A DNA stretch of 64,000 nt from Spirosoma fluviale (GCA_945883425.1 CAMCXM010000001.1:1-64000); one strand, 5' to 3'. Shown: positions 8,629 to 17,205, numbered from the stretch's first letter. Program-made: numbers and translations. The notes: generated by a model not told the origin, from the sequence alone.

Positions 8629-9084
8629 TTAGGTGTTAAAAGGTTCCGGATGTGCCGACTGTTGAGCCTGGTACGCCAGAGCATAAAACTTCATTTGTTT
8701 GACCATCGAAAGAAGGCCATTGGAGCGGGTCTGAGCCAGATGGCGGGTCATGCCGATTTTCTCAATAAAGAATAAATCAGCCGACGAAATTTCCTGTGGG
8801 GTGTGTCCGGAAAGTACGCGGATCAGAAGGCTGACCAGCCCTTTCACTATGATGGCATCGCTGTCACCATAAAAAATAACCTGTCCGTTTTCAATTTTCG
8901 AAACCAGCCAAACCTGCGACTGGCAACCTTTGATCAGGTTGGATTCGAGCTTGTCGGTGTCAGGAAGTCCGGGATTTTTTTTGCCCAGGTCGATGATGTA
9001 TTCGTACCGGTCGGTCCAGTCATCAAATAATTCAAACTCTTCTACGATTTCGTGCTGAATATCTTCGATGGAGTTTGTGGACAT
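8629..9084 (-). CDS. sufE: SufE family Fe-S assembly protein
   Basis: A SufE-type sulfur acceptor that takes persulfide from the SufS cysteine desulfurase and passes it on for Fe-S cluster assembly. 151 residues, typical. The active cysteine is visible in LIKGCQSQVWL, and the C-terminal helix region GMTRHLAQTRSNGL matches the family. It is upstream of carA on the same strand with 15 bp between them. No suf operon genes are nearby, so it stands alone, which is common in this phylum. Confidence 0.93.
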   Translation of the reverse strand: MSTNSIEDIQHEIVEEFELFDDWTDRYEYIIDLGKKNPGLPDTDKLESNLIKGCQSQVWLVSKIENGQVIFYGDSDAIIVKGLVSLLIRVLSGHTPQEISSADLFFIEKIGMTRHLAQTRSNGLLSMVKQMKFYALAYQAQQSAHPEPFNT

Positions 9085-9169
9085 GGTGGTGCAAAAAAAC
9101 CAGTCCGGCCTCAGTTCACCAAACTTTTCGGAAGGAAAATTGGAAATAGATTTCGAACAGGTCCGGAAC

Positions 9170-9889
9170 CTAGCGATTCTTCTCCAACTGATGAATCAAC
9201 GCAGCCATATCTTTGGGATACGGAGCTTCCACCTGCTGGCGTTCATCGTTCATCAATCCAAAGTTTAATGCTCTGGCATGCAGTGCGACACGTGAAATCA
9301 ATGGAAGTTCTTCGGTGTCTTTCGCCAGATTGAATTTCCGTTTGATGTCAGACAAAAAAATCTTTTCTCCACCATACAATTCATCCATAACTATCGACGC
9401 CTTCAGGCATTGGAGATGAATCCGGATCTGGTGCATCCGACCTGTGAACGGCATGCACTCAATCAGGGTGTGCGACTTGTACACATCGAGTGTGTTGAAA
9501 ACAGTTTCGGCCTCTTTTCCTTCCGCTTTGTCTATCCTGACGACCCCGGTTTTCAAAGGAAAAATGGGCAGATTGACCAGGACACCTTCAAAATCGTGAA
9601 TGCCGGACGAAACCGCGTGGTATATTTTGGTGACCTGCCGATGCTCGAACTGCATGGAAATATGACGGTATGCCGCCGGGTGTTTGGCAAAAATGAGAAC
9701 GCCGGACGTTTCTTTATCCAGACGGTGACCAACCTGAGCATCGGGCCAGTAGGCCTTGGCCTGACGAAGCATGCTGTCGCCTTTATCGTCGTGCCGTTCG
9801 TCGAGAGTGGCGGTATGAGGAGGTTTGTTGATGAGAAAGAAATCGTCGTTCTCGAACAGAATCAGATCTGTAAATGCCTGTTTTTTCAA
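9170..9889 (-). CDS. RluA-family RNA pseudouridine synthase
   Basis: A 239-residue pseudouridine synthase of the RluA/RluC/RluD class without an S4 domain. The catalytic motif GHRLDKETSGVLIFAK contains the essential Asp. Further family marks are LINKPPHTATL near the N-terminus and FTGRMHQIRIHL near the C-terminus. The target uridine (23S rRNA or tRNA) cannot be read from the sequence. A TAnnTTTG promoter lies 39 bp upstream. Confidence 0.92.
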   Translation of the reverse strand: MKKQAFTDLILFENDDFFLINKPPHTATLDERHDDKGDSMLRQAKAYWPDAQVGHRLDKETSGVLIFAKHPAAYRHISMQFEHRQVTKIYHAVSSGIHDFEGVLVNLPIFPLKTGVVRIDKAEGKEAETVFNTLDVYKSHTLIECMPFTGRMHQIRIHLQCLKASIVMDELYGGEKIFLSDIKRKFNLAKDTEELPLISRVALHARALNFGLMNDERQQVEAPYPKDMAALIHQLEKNR

Positions 9890-9927
9890 TCGGAAGTGTG
9901 TCCGGAATCACCCTTCCGGAACGGGCG

Positions 9928-9935
9928 CAAATCTA
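9928..9935 (-). promoter_or_regulatory. -7 promoter motif before RluA gene
   Basis: CAAATCTA on plus (TAGATTTG on minus), a full TAnnTTTG match, placed 39 bp ahead of the start codon. Confidence 0.45.
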
Positions 9936-9984
9936 CACCCGCTTTTGGACCGGACCGAATTTGATTTTTTCCTGAAAGGAAGAA

Positions 9985-10686
9985 CTATTTCTCTTTGCGG
10001 AGCTTTTCTACTTCGTTCCAGTTGATGAGCTGGTAAAATGCGGCCACATAGTCGGCCCGCTTATTGAAGTATTTGAGGTAATAGGCATGTTCCCAAACGT
10101 CTATTCCAGCGAGGGGCTTTCCTTGAACGATTCCGTCAATTTTCATGAGGGGATTGTCCTGATTGGCAGTTGATGTGATAAACAACCTGCCATCGGGTGC
10201 TTTGCACAGCCATGCCCAGCCGGAACCAAAACGATCAACGGCCGTTTTCTGAAAATTCACCATAAAGCCTTCCACTGAATCGAAATAGGTGATGATCTCA
10301 ATCTCCAGTTCCGGTGGCATTTTGGATGTTCCCGGTTTGGTGAGAGTTTTCCACATCAGGCTGTGGTTGAAATGACCGCCACCATTGTTCCGGATGGTTT
10401 TGTTTTCACCGGCATACTTGGCCAGAAGGTCTTCCAGATTCTTGTACTCAAACTTTCCCTTCGCCAATTCCGCATTCAGTTTTTCCACATAGGCCGCATG
10501 GTGTTTCGAATAGTGAATCTCCATCGTCCTTGCATCAATCATCGGCTCCAGATCGGAATAGGCATAGGGCAGTTTGGGAAGAACAAAGGGTTCAACAGCA
10601 GCCAATGTCTGAATCGATTGAGCGGGATTGATCAGACTAAGGCCCGCAAGGCCAAGTCCGGATTTGAGGAAGTCACGTTTTTTCAT
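9985..10686 (-). CDS. exported superoxide dismutase (Mn/Fe type)
   Basis: Superoxide dismutase of the Fe/Mn family. I start it at ATG 10686 (MKKRDFLKSGLGLAG...), giving 233 residues; the track start adds a 33-residue non-family leader. Metal ligands are in IHYSKHHAAY, GGGHFNHSLMW and DVWEHAYYLKY. The GGGHFNHS glycine plus the NQDNPL glutamine is the Mn-type arrangement. The N-terminus (KRDFLK, then a weakly hydrophobic stretch to about residue 24) looks like a Tat-type signal with KR in place of the twin arginine, so a periplasmic enzyme is likely. Confidence 0.92.
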   Translation of the reverse strand: MKKRDFLKSGLGLAGLSLINPAQSIQTLAAVEPFVLPKLPYAYSDLEPMIDARTMEIHYSKHHAAYVEKLNAELAKGKFEYKNLEDLLAKYAGENKTIRNNGGGHFNHSLMWKTLTKPGTSKMPPELEIEIITYFDSVEGFMVNFQKTAVDRFGSGWAWLCKAPDGRLFITSTANQDNPLMKIDGIVQGKPLAGIDVWEHAYYLKYFNKRADYVAAFYQLINWNEVEKLRKEK

Positions 10687-10797
10687 CTGGAAAGGATAAG
10701 TGAAGCCGTAAAAGTAGGAAAGCAGACGGATCAACCCACTTTGATGAAATATTTTTGTAAAAATGGTAAGGATTTCTGCCGCCAAAAGTGCATTTGG

Positions 10798-12192
10798 CTA
10801 TTCTCCCAAAGAAAGAAACACCTCCTGGCCCTCCTCTGATGAGCAAATAATCAGACAAGGAATTCCGGAAGAAAACGGCATCTGTATTTCCCCGGGCGGC
10901 ATGTCGAAGAACGGTATCATTTCTTTACCGGCCAGGTCGCTGATCCGGATCCGGAGGGGACTTTGGCTGGGCGAAATCCTTTCGATGCGGAGACTTTGAC
11001 CCGCCCTTCCGACCCGGAGCTGCGGGTTTTGACCGGACTTTTTTTTTACAGCGGTGGTTGTCCCGAACAACCATTTGATACCGTCCTTCACCTGGGCACT
11101 CCAGAATCCTTCGCTGTGGGTTCCGCCGGTGACCACTTTTTTGAACATCTGAGAGGAAGGCATTCCGTCATTGAGCAGATCCTGGTAACAGGCATTCATA
11201 TCCGGTACCATATCGGGATCGCCTTCGTTGGTTCCACAGACCCAATAGATGCGACTGTTTACAGGCTGTGGCTGAGCAAGACAAAACTGACGGAGACTGT
11301 CAGAAAACCAAAGAGAAGGACTAAAAATCAGGGCTTTTGAAAAGATGTTCGGATACGCGTAGGCCATGAACAGACTTTCCACACCACCGAGCGAACTTCC
11401 CCCGATTCCGGTATTGGCCACATCGGACAGTGTGCGAAAACGTGAGTCGATCAGAGGTTTGACGGTTTCGACAACGGCCTGGGCATAATTTTCGCCGGTT
11501 CCTCCGCCATAGGTTGGGTGCCGGAAAGGCGTGAGTTCCGTGAGCCGGTCTCCGCCGCCGTTGTCAATACCGACCGCAATGATGGGTTGCCATCCGGCCA
11601 GTTGTTCGAGTTGCAAAAGGGCTTCGTCCACTTTCCATTCGCCGGCAAATGATGTGGCGGCATCGAATACGTTCTGTCCGTCGTGCATGTACAAAACGGG
11701 GTAGCGTTCGGATCCGTTGGGATCGTACTGTGATGGCAGGCAGACCCAGATGCGACGGTATCGTTTGAGGGCTTTGAGCCAGACCTGCGACGACAATATC
11801 TGAACGCCGGCAGTTCCGGTGTGGGTGCCTTTGGTGTCGGCCCAGTCGGCCACCTGAATGGTGACTTCACTGCCTGCTGTATTGGAACTGGTGCGGTTGG
11901 CGATGTCGAGTCCGGAAGCGGAAACTTCTACGGAGGCCCAGTTGCCACGGGTTACTTTGTATTGAAGTTCGGCGAGGGAGGTTTGAATGCGTGCCTGCCA
12001 TTGTCCGCCTGCATTTTTGCGAAAACGGAAAGCGGTGTCTCTGGGATTCCAGTTGTTGAAATTTCCTGCGAGGAAAATTGTGTCGAGTTCGGGTGTGTAT
12101 TTGGCCGGAAGGGATTGGAGAGAGATCAAAACCTGTGAACTTCCCTTCAGGGAGAAAAGACAGATAAGAAAACAGGTAAGGAATATCCGCAT
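10798..12192 (-). CDS. secreted esterase with glycogen-binding-like domain and T9SS tail
   Basis: The start is moved to ATG 12192, where a signal peptide begins (MRIFLTCFLICLFSLKGSSQ); 464 residues. Domain order: signal, an immunoglobulin-like carbohydrate-binding module of the CBM48/CBM20 type (FLAGNFNNWNPRD), an esterase-D/enterochelin-esterase alpha/beta-hydrolase domain (about residues 130-370) with nucleophile elbow GGSSLGG and a histidine in GTHSEGFW, and a C-terminal region (LRIRISDLAGKEMIPFF...) resembling a T9SS type A sorting domain. It would be secreted through the outer membrane and act on a polysaccharide-linked or acyl ester; the substrate is not known. Confidence 0.85.
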   Translation of the reverse strand: MRIFLTCFLICLFSLKGSSQVLISLQSLPAKYTPELDTIFLAGNFNNWNPRDTAFRFRKNAGGQWQARIQTSLAELQYKVTRGNWASVEVSASGLDIANRTSSNTAGSEVTIQVADWADTKGTHTGTAGVQILSSQVWLKALKRYRRIWVCLPSQYDPNGSERYPVLYMHDGQNVFDAATSFAGEWKVDEALLQLEQLAGWQPIIAVGIDNGGGDRLTELTPFRHPTYGGGTGENYAQAVVETVKPLIDSRFRTLSDVANTGIGGSSLGGVESLFMAYAYPNIFSKALIFSPSLWFSDSLRQFCLAQPQPVNSRIYWVCGTNEGDPDMVPDMNACYQDLLNDGMPSSQMFKKVVTGGTHSEGFWSAQVKDGIKWLFGTTTAVKKKSGQNPQLRVGRAGQSLRIERISPSQSPLRIRISDLAGKEMIPFFDMPPGEIQMPFSSGIPCLIICSSEEGQEVFLSLGE

Positions 12193-12327
12193 ACAGTCCG
12201 ATGGTTGAAACGGTGGTAAAGGTACCCACCCGCCGGAAATGAAAAAACTCCCGTGAGAGGGAGTTTGCAGAATCTGACAGGAACCTGAGCCTGAAACCAA
12301 AATGGTTTCAAGGTCTTTTGTATCCGA

Positions 12328-12504
12328 TTAGTGTTGTTTCAGAATAACCGGCTTCAAAAACTTTAGTGCCGAATAGGCCCAAACGACCGTTTTCGAACCT
12401 GTTTTCTGCGCCATTGGTTGATCTTCCTGTGTGAATGATCCATAGACCAACACCGTACAGCAGGTGGCCAGAACCAGGATCAGAAGGAAAAGGAACTTTT
12501 TCAT
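12328..12504 (-). CDS. small membrane/exported peptide, 58 aa
   Basis: Starting at ATG 12504 (MKKFLFLLILVLATCC...), this is a short protein with one N-terminal hydrophobic segment and a 35-residue tail ending LKFLKPVILKQH. The overlapping ORF 12308..12547 in another frame is judged a shadow because it lacks the signal-like start. Family not recognised; two cysteines sit at the end of the hydrophobic core but do not form a good lipobox. Confidence 0.5.
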   Translation of the reverse strand: MKKFLFLLILVLATCCTVLVYGSFTQEDQPMAQKTGSKTVVWAYSALKFLKPVILKQH

Positions 12505-12737
12505 GTGAGCGATCATAGTGCAGCAAAGTAGAAATTTTTAGCGACACCGTCCTTGTAAAAGGTTGCCGGACCGTCGGATTTTTCCCTTGAGATGCGCTTA
12601 CACGGAAGTGAACTGCAAAAGGTTTCGGAGGATTATGGATTTTTTACGAAAATTCTGATTTGTCATCCACCGGTCATTTCCTTTGACTTTTTAGTTTTCA
12701 CTTCCTCCTTTTTCTGATCTCTCCGACCTGCACTCAT

Positions 12738-12765
12738 CTGCGAATATAAAATCCCATATTCGCAG
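12738..12765. promoter_or_regulatory. palindrome O1, operator candidate for Fic gene
   Basis: CTGCGAATAT-8 bp-ATATTCGCAG: perfect 10-bp arms, about 70 bp before the Fic start. The half-site CTGCGAATATAA is shared with O2, pointing to one dimeric DNA-binding protein, possibly the C-terminal HTH of the Fic protein itself. Confidence 0.65.
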
Positions 12766-12777
12766 GAAATCGATTTG

Positions 12778-12805
12778 CTGCGAATATAAATTTTTATATT
12801 TGCAG
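12778..12805. promoter_or_regulatory. palindrome O2, operator candidate for Fic gene
   Basis: CTGCGAATATAAA-TT-TTTATATTTGCAG: 13-bp arms with one mismatch, ending 27 bp before the Fic ATG. Its centre lies 40 bp from that of O1, roughly four helical turns, so two dimers could bind on the same DNA face. Confidence 0.65.
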
Positions 12806-12832
12806 CAATGATGGAATTCTGAATACTTCAAA

Positions 12833-13966
12833 ATGGATATACGAAGCTTTAAATCAGGCGTTTTCAGAAAACAATATGAGTATAGAAGCTTTACTCCGGA
12901 GCTGATTGATCATCAATGGATCATCAGTGAGCCAAAAGTGAATCAGTTGTTAAGTCAGGCCGACCGGAAGTTGGGAGAACTGAATGCATTTTCCTTTCTG
13001 ATACCGGATGTTGATTTTTTCATCAAAATGCACATCGCCAAAGAAGCGACGCTGAGCAGCCGAATTGAAGGGACCCAAACCAGCTTTGATGAGGCCATCC
13101 AAAAAGAAGATTATATCAACCCGGAGAAAAAAGATGATTGGCAGGAAGTTCACAATTACATCGATGCCATGAACTTTGCGATTCAACAATTGGATTCCCT
13201 TCCATTGAGTAATCGTTTGCTAAAAGATACACACCGGAAGTTGCTCTCTGGAGTTCGTGGAACACATAAACAACCGGGTGATTTCCGGCTGAGTCAAAAC
13301 TGGATTGGAGGTGCATCTCTCAAAGATGCTGCTTTTATTCCTCCCCATTTCTCTGAAATTCCGGACCTGATGAGTGATCTGGAAAAATTCCTGAACAACG
13401 AAGATTTATATGTACCTCCACTTATTAAGGTAGCGCTCGCACATTACCAGTTCGAAACCATCCACCCTTTTTTGGATGGGAATGGTCGACTGGGCAGGCT
13501 TCTGATCACCTTATATCTGGTGAGCAACCAAATCCTAAGCAAGCCCACCTTGTATCTATCCGATTTTTTCGAACGAAACCGAAATCTGTACTATGACAAT
13601 CTGATGTTGGTAAGAACACGTGATGATTTGACTCAATGGATCACCTTTTTCCTCGTTGGAGTTTTGGAGACCGCTCAGAATTCAATCAATACATTTCATT
13701 CTATCCTTGCTTTACGAAAAGCAGTAGAAGAAGGCAAAATCATCACTCTGGGTAAAAGAGCTCCTCTTGCGATGAAACTATTGAAGTATCTGTACACAAA
13801 ACCGATCGTCGATGCCAATGAAGTGTCGGAATACCTGGAGGTAACCATCTCAACTTCGCATCGGCTGATTCAAGACTTACAACGACTGGAAATCCTTCAG
13901 GAGCAGACAGGCTTTAAGCGAAACCGGATTTTCATTTTTGAAGACTACCTTAAGCTATTCAGATAA
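12833..13966 (+). CDS. Fic family protein with C-terminal HTH
   Basis: A 377-residue Fic protein, predicted to transfer AMP (or another NMP) to hydroxyl side chains. It has an N-terminal Fic_N-like region, an inhibitory-helix motif SSRIEG (about residues 74-79, class II arrangement), the catalytic loop HPFLDGNGRLGR (about residues 211-222, complete), and a C-terminal winged-helix-like domain (DANEVSEYLEVTISTSHRLI). All catalytic residues are intact, so it is active unless self-inhibited. The twin palindromes ahead of the gene and their duplicate behind it suggest autoregulation and possibly mobility. There is no separate antitoxin gene, consistent with the built-in inhibitory helix. Confidence 0.93.
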   Translation: MDIRSFKSGVFRKQYEYRSFTPELIDHQWIISEPKVNQLLSQADRKLGELNAFSFLIPDVDFFIKMHIAKEATLSSRIEGTQTSFDEAIQKEDYINPEKKDDWQEVHNYIDAMNFAIQQLDSLPLSNRLLKDTHRKLLSGVRGTHKQPGDFRLSQNWIGGASLKDAAFIPPHFSEIPDLMSDLEKFLNNEDLYVPPLIKVALAHYQFETIHPFLDGNGRLGRLLITLYLVSNQILSKPTLYLSDFFERNRNLYYDNLMLVRTRDDLTQWITFFLVGVLETAQNSINTFHSILALRKAVEEGKIITLGKRAPLAMKLLKYLYTKPIVDANEVSEYLEVTISTSHRLIQDLQRLEILQEQTGFKRNRIFIFEDYLKLFR

Positions 13967-14017
13967 TCTTCCGGCAAGCGGATCACCTTTTTCTGATCTC
14001 CCCAAACCTGCACTCAT

Positions 14018-14045
14018 CTGCGAATATAAAATCCCATATTCGCAG
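14018..14045. promoter_or_regulatory. palindrome O1', duplicate of O1
   Basis: Identical in sequence to O1 (CTGCGAATAT...ATATTCGCAG), located after the Fic gene. Confidence 0.55.
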
Positions 14046-14057
14046 GAAATCGATTTG

Positions 14058-14085
14058 CTGCGAATATAAATTTTTATGTTCGCAG
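14058..14085. promoter_or_regulatory. palindrome O2', duplicate of O2
   Basis: CTGCGAATATAAA-TT-TTTATGTTCGCAG. It has one arm mismatch, but at a different position from the one in O2, so each copy has diverged separately from a perfect palindrome. Confidence 0.55.
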
Positions 14086-14263
14086 CAAAACCCCAATTCT
14101 GAGCCAGAATCGTACTTTCCGAAAAACCCACTTTATCCGGAATGATCCGAAAACCAGCAAGCCACCCCAACCCAAAAATCATCCCTTTGAACGTCGAACC
14201 TTCAACTTTACACCACCTCCCATTATTTTTCTTCCAAACCTTCGGATTCGGTCCGGCCCTTCC

Positions 14264-14271
14264 TATTTTTG
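14264..14271 (+). promoter_or_regulatory. -7 promoter motif of the helicase gene
   Basis: TATTTTTG, a full TAnnTTTG match, 34 bp ahead of ATG 14305. It also argues against the TTG start at 14269, which would lie inside the promoter. The same string (tatttttgcc) precedes the M42 peptidase gene. Confidence 0.55.
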
Positions 14272-14304
14272 CCGGTTCGTCGTCGTATTAACAAACACCG
14301 GTCC

Positions 14305-16542
14305 ATGAAATCGTACTTAGATCAACTGAATGAGGTCCAGAGAAAAGCCGTAACCCACAGCCAGGGTCCCATTATGATCATTGCCGGAGCCGGTTCCGGT
14401 AAAACAAGGGTTCTTACGTACCGGATTGCTCACCTGCTTTCGCTTGGTGTGGAGCCGTACAACGTGCTGGCCCTCACCTTTACCAACAAAGCCGCCAAAG
14501 AAATGCGCAACCGGATCGAGGCCCTCGTCGGTTCGCAGGCCCGGAGTTTATGGATGGGAACATTCCACTCGGTGTTTGCCAAAATCCTGCGGTCCGAAGC
14601 CCCGAAAATCAACTACCCTTCCAACTTCACCATTTACGACAGCGACGATTCCAAGTCCCTCATCCGTGGCATTCTCAAGGAGATGGGGCTGGATGACAAA
14701 ACCTACAAACCCAACCAGATTCTGGCCCGGATTTCGTCCGCCAAAAACCGACTGATCGGCTGGGAACAATATTCCAAAGACGCCGAACTGGTGCTCGAAG
14801 ACGAAGCCAGCGGCCGGCCGCAGACCGCCAAAATCTACCAGATGTACCAGACCCGGGCCTTCCGTTCCGGTGCGATGGATTTTGATGATCTGTTGTTCAA
14901 CACCAATGTGCTCTTTCGTGACCACATCGATGTGCTCAACAAGTATCAACAGAAGTTCCATTATGTGCTGGTGGATGAGTATCAGGATACCAACCTTTCG
15001 CAGTACCTCATTGCCCGAAAACTGGCAGCGGTTCGTCGCAACATCTGCGTGGTGGGCGATGATGCGCAGAGTATTTACGCCTTCCGGGGCGCCGACATTC
15101 AGAACATCCTCAATTTTGAAAAGGATTACCCCGATGTGGAGATTTTCCGCCTCGAGCAAAACTACCGCTCCACCGGAAACATTGTGGAAGTAGCCAACTC
15201 GGTGATCCGCCACAACAAGGCCCAGCTGAAGAAAAATGTGTGGACTTCCAACGTAACCGGCGAGCCGATCGACCTGCTCAAAGCCGAAAGCGACAACGAA
15301 GAAGCCCGCATGGTGGCCTCGTCTATTTTTGAGGAAAAAGTTTCCAACAGTTTAAAGAACAAGGACTTCGCCATTCTATACCGGACCAACGCCCAGTCCC
15401 GTCCGCTGGAAGAGGCCTTACGAAAACTGAACCTCCGCTACCGGATCATCGGTGGGTTGTCGTTTTACGAGCGGAAGGAAGTGAAAGATCTGATGGCCTA
15501 TCTCCGGTTGGCGGTGAACCCCAACGACGAGGAGGCATTCAAGCGGGTAATCAACTATCCCAAGCGTGGAATCGGCGATACCACACTGGCCAAGATCATG
15601 GTGATTGCCAATGAAAATGGCGTGCCTGTCTGGGATGTGGTGTCGAACATCAAGCACGCGTTGCAGGGAAAAATCGTAGGTGAAATTGAATCGTTCGCCA
15701 ACCTGATCAAGAGTTTTTCACTTCTGGCGACGGCGAAAAATGCCTTTGAAGTGGTGGACCATGTGGCCAAAGCATCGGGCATTGTGAGGGAACTGACGGC
15801 GGACAAAACCATCGAAGGCATTGGCCGCTACGAAAACATCCAGAGTTTGCTGTCGGGCGTGCAGCAGTTTGTAAACGACCCGGAAGTGGAGGACAAAAGT
15901 CTGGCTTTGTACCTGCAGGATGTAGCCTTGCTGACAGACGAAGACCGGAATAAAAACGACGACGATTCCATCACCCTGATGACCATACACGGAAGCAAAG
16001 GGCTGGAGTTTAAGAACGTGTTCATTGTAGGGCTGGAAGAAGAATTGTTTCCATCGATGATGATGACCGGAAGCCGGGAAGACCTGGAAGAAGAGCGCCG
16101 TCTGTTTTATGTGGCAGTAACCCGGGCCGAGAAAAAACTGACCTTATCGTATGCCGTGAGCCGGTTCCGATTCGGGACGGTGCGGATGATGGAGCCCAGC
16201 CGGTTTATCAACGAAGTGGACCCGAAATACCTCAATGTGGCCAGCAAGTTTAAGGTGGAAGAGCAGCCCAACTTCAAGTTTGCTGACCAGTTTAAGCGGC
16301 CAACGGCGAAGAACGCACCGCCTGTTCCTCAGATTGTGAGCCATACGCCTTCGCCCGATTTTAAGGCCACCGATGTATCGCAGCTCCGTCAGGGCCAACG
16401 GGTGGAGCACCAGAAATTCGGCTTTGGCACGATTGCGGAACTGGACATTGCGAGTCCGGATAAAAAGGCCCGGATTCAGTTCGACAAAAACGGGGAGAAA
16501 ACGCTGATCCTCAGTTTTGCCAAGCTGATGGTGCTGAATTAG
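14305..16542 (+). CDS. UvrD/PcrA-type SF1 DNA helicase
   Basis: A 745-residue 3'-5' DNA helicase of the UvrD/PcrA/Rep group, acting in repair and in clearing recombination intermediates. The start is set at ATG 14305 (MKSYLDQLNEVQRKAV); the track start lies in the promoter. Motifs in order: Q-motif LNEVQRKAV, Walker A GAGSGKTRVLTYRI, motif Ia ALTFTNKAAKEM, motif II VDEYQDTN, motif III VGDDAQSIYAFRGA, motif IV EQNYRS, motif V TIHGSKGLEF, motif VI VAVTRAEKKL. The C-terminal VEHQKFGFGTI segment is the Tudor-like domain typical of PcrA. Confidence 0.95.
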   Translation: MKSYLDQLNEVQRKAVTHSQGPIMIIAGAGSGKTRVLTYRIAHLLSLGVEPYNVLALTFTNKAAKEMRNRIEALVGSQARSLWMGTFHSVFAKILRSEAPKINYPSNFTIYDSDDSKSLIRGILKEMGLDDKTYKPNQILARISSAKNRLIGWEQYSKDAELVLEDEASGRPQTAKIYQMYQTRAFRSGAMDFDDLLFNTNVLFRDHIDVLNKYQQKFHYVLVDEYQDTNLSQYLIARKLAAVRRNICVVGDDAQSIYAFRGADIQNILNFEKDYPDVEIFRLEQNYRSTGNIVEVANSVIRHNKAQLKKNVWTSNVTGEPIDLLKAESDNEEARMVASSIFEEKVSNSLKNKDFAILYRTNAQSRPLEEALRKLNLRYRIIGGLSFYERKEVKDLMAYLRLAVNPNDEEAFKRVINYPKRGIGDTTLAKIMVIANENGVPVWDVVSNIKHALQGKIVGEIESFANLIKSFSLLATAKNAFEVVDHVAKASGIVRELTADKTIEGIGRYENIQSLLSGVQQFVNDPEVEDKSLALYLQDVALLTDEDRNKNDDDSITLMTIHGSKGLEFKNVFIVGLEEELFPSMMMTGSREDLEEERRLFYVAVTRAEKKLTLSYAVSRFRFGTVRMMEPSRFINEVDPKYLNVASKFKVEEQPNFKFADQFKRPTAKNAPPVPQIVSHTPSPDFKATDVSQLRQGQRVEHQKFGFGTIAELDIASPDKKARIQFDKNGEKTLILSFAKLMVLN

Positions 16543-16767
16543 AACCGGCATTCTTCTTTCGTTTCTTTTCCATCCGCGGAAACAGCCTACACAATCTTCA
16601 ACCAAAACAGCGACAGCCTACATTCGCAGGTGGCATGTTTGGGATCAGTAGAAAAACCTGGGAATTGGATTCTATTGGTGCCTGAGCAGGAATCCAACTA
16701 CATAACTTGAAATATCCGGATAAGGTAGTTGCTGGTTTTGCGAACGAACATCGTTTCAAATAATTTT

Positions 16768-16832
16768 TACCCCAGCGGGGTATCATGTCAATAGAGCAGA
16801 CCAACCGCACAATCATCGGCTCCAGTGGAGCC
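16768..16832. repeat. pair of short hairpin palindromes
   Basis: TACCCC-AGC-GGGGTA (16768-16782) and GGCTCC-AGT-GGAGCC (16818-16832): each has perfect 6-bp arms around a 3-nt AGC or AGT loop, with 35 bp between them. Their similar design suggests a REP-like repeat unit. Confidence 0.5.
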
Positions 16833-17084
16833 ATATGTTTTATTTCCCAATTCAAATGGTCAATACCTATTCCCAACTCTATCACCATTTGGTTTTTGCG
16901 GCAGATGGAAACCAATGCCTTATTCAAACCAGAATATTTGTTTGAACCTGTAACATGACGCACCTACGGAGCTTGTTATCTTGTTTTTATTCTCTACTGA
17001 CATTGGGCACCGCTGGTGCCAAAAAAGTAAATCAATTCTCTTCCATCCCCAGAAAAATCTTGTGACCCCATGTTTGCAGGATTT

Positions 17085-17205
17085 GCATGAGGGACAGCAG
17101 CGGTAGCCCGGACGGAGCGCAGCGACGGAGGACTACAAGCGAATGGCCCGACGGCGACGACAGGAGCCGGCATGCCCGACGACTCTTTACCTGGCGCTGA
17201 AGACG
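17085..17205. repeat. GC-rich block with internal tandem symmetry, possible structured RNA
   Basis: Contains GGGACAGCAGCGGTAGCCCG (17091) and GGACTACAAGCGAATGGCCC (17130), two related units about 39 bp apart, each followed by (G)ACGG, then GACAGGAGCCGGCATGCCC. Composition is sharply GC-richer than its AT-rich flanks. It resembles dispersed intergenic elements of Bacteroidota genomes, but whether it is transcribed is unknown. Confidence 0.45.

Larger units (their letters stand above)
12707..12809. repeat. direct repeat copy 1, upstream of Fic gene
   Basis: A ~100-bp block starting cctttttctgatctc and running through two palindromes to gcagcaa. It recurs almost unchanged at 13986-14089, downstream of the Fic gene. 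From 12727 to 12807 only two differences are visible (TATATTTGC against TATGTTCGC). Confidence 0.9.
13986..14089. repeat. direct repeat copy 2, downstream of Fic gene
   Basis: Near-identical copy of 12707-12809, beginning 20 bp after the Fic stop. No Fic-like gene follows, so the palindromes here have no obvious promoter to control. Confidence 0.9.

Noticed and set aside
16598-16963. 121-aa minus-strand ORF in the repeat-rich spacer
   Set aside because: Crosses both short palindromes; no motif, signal or protein-like pattern.
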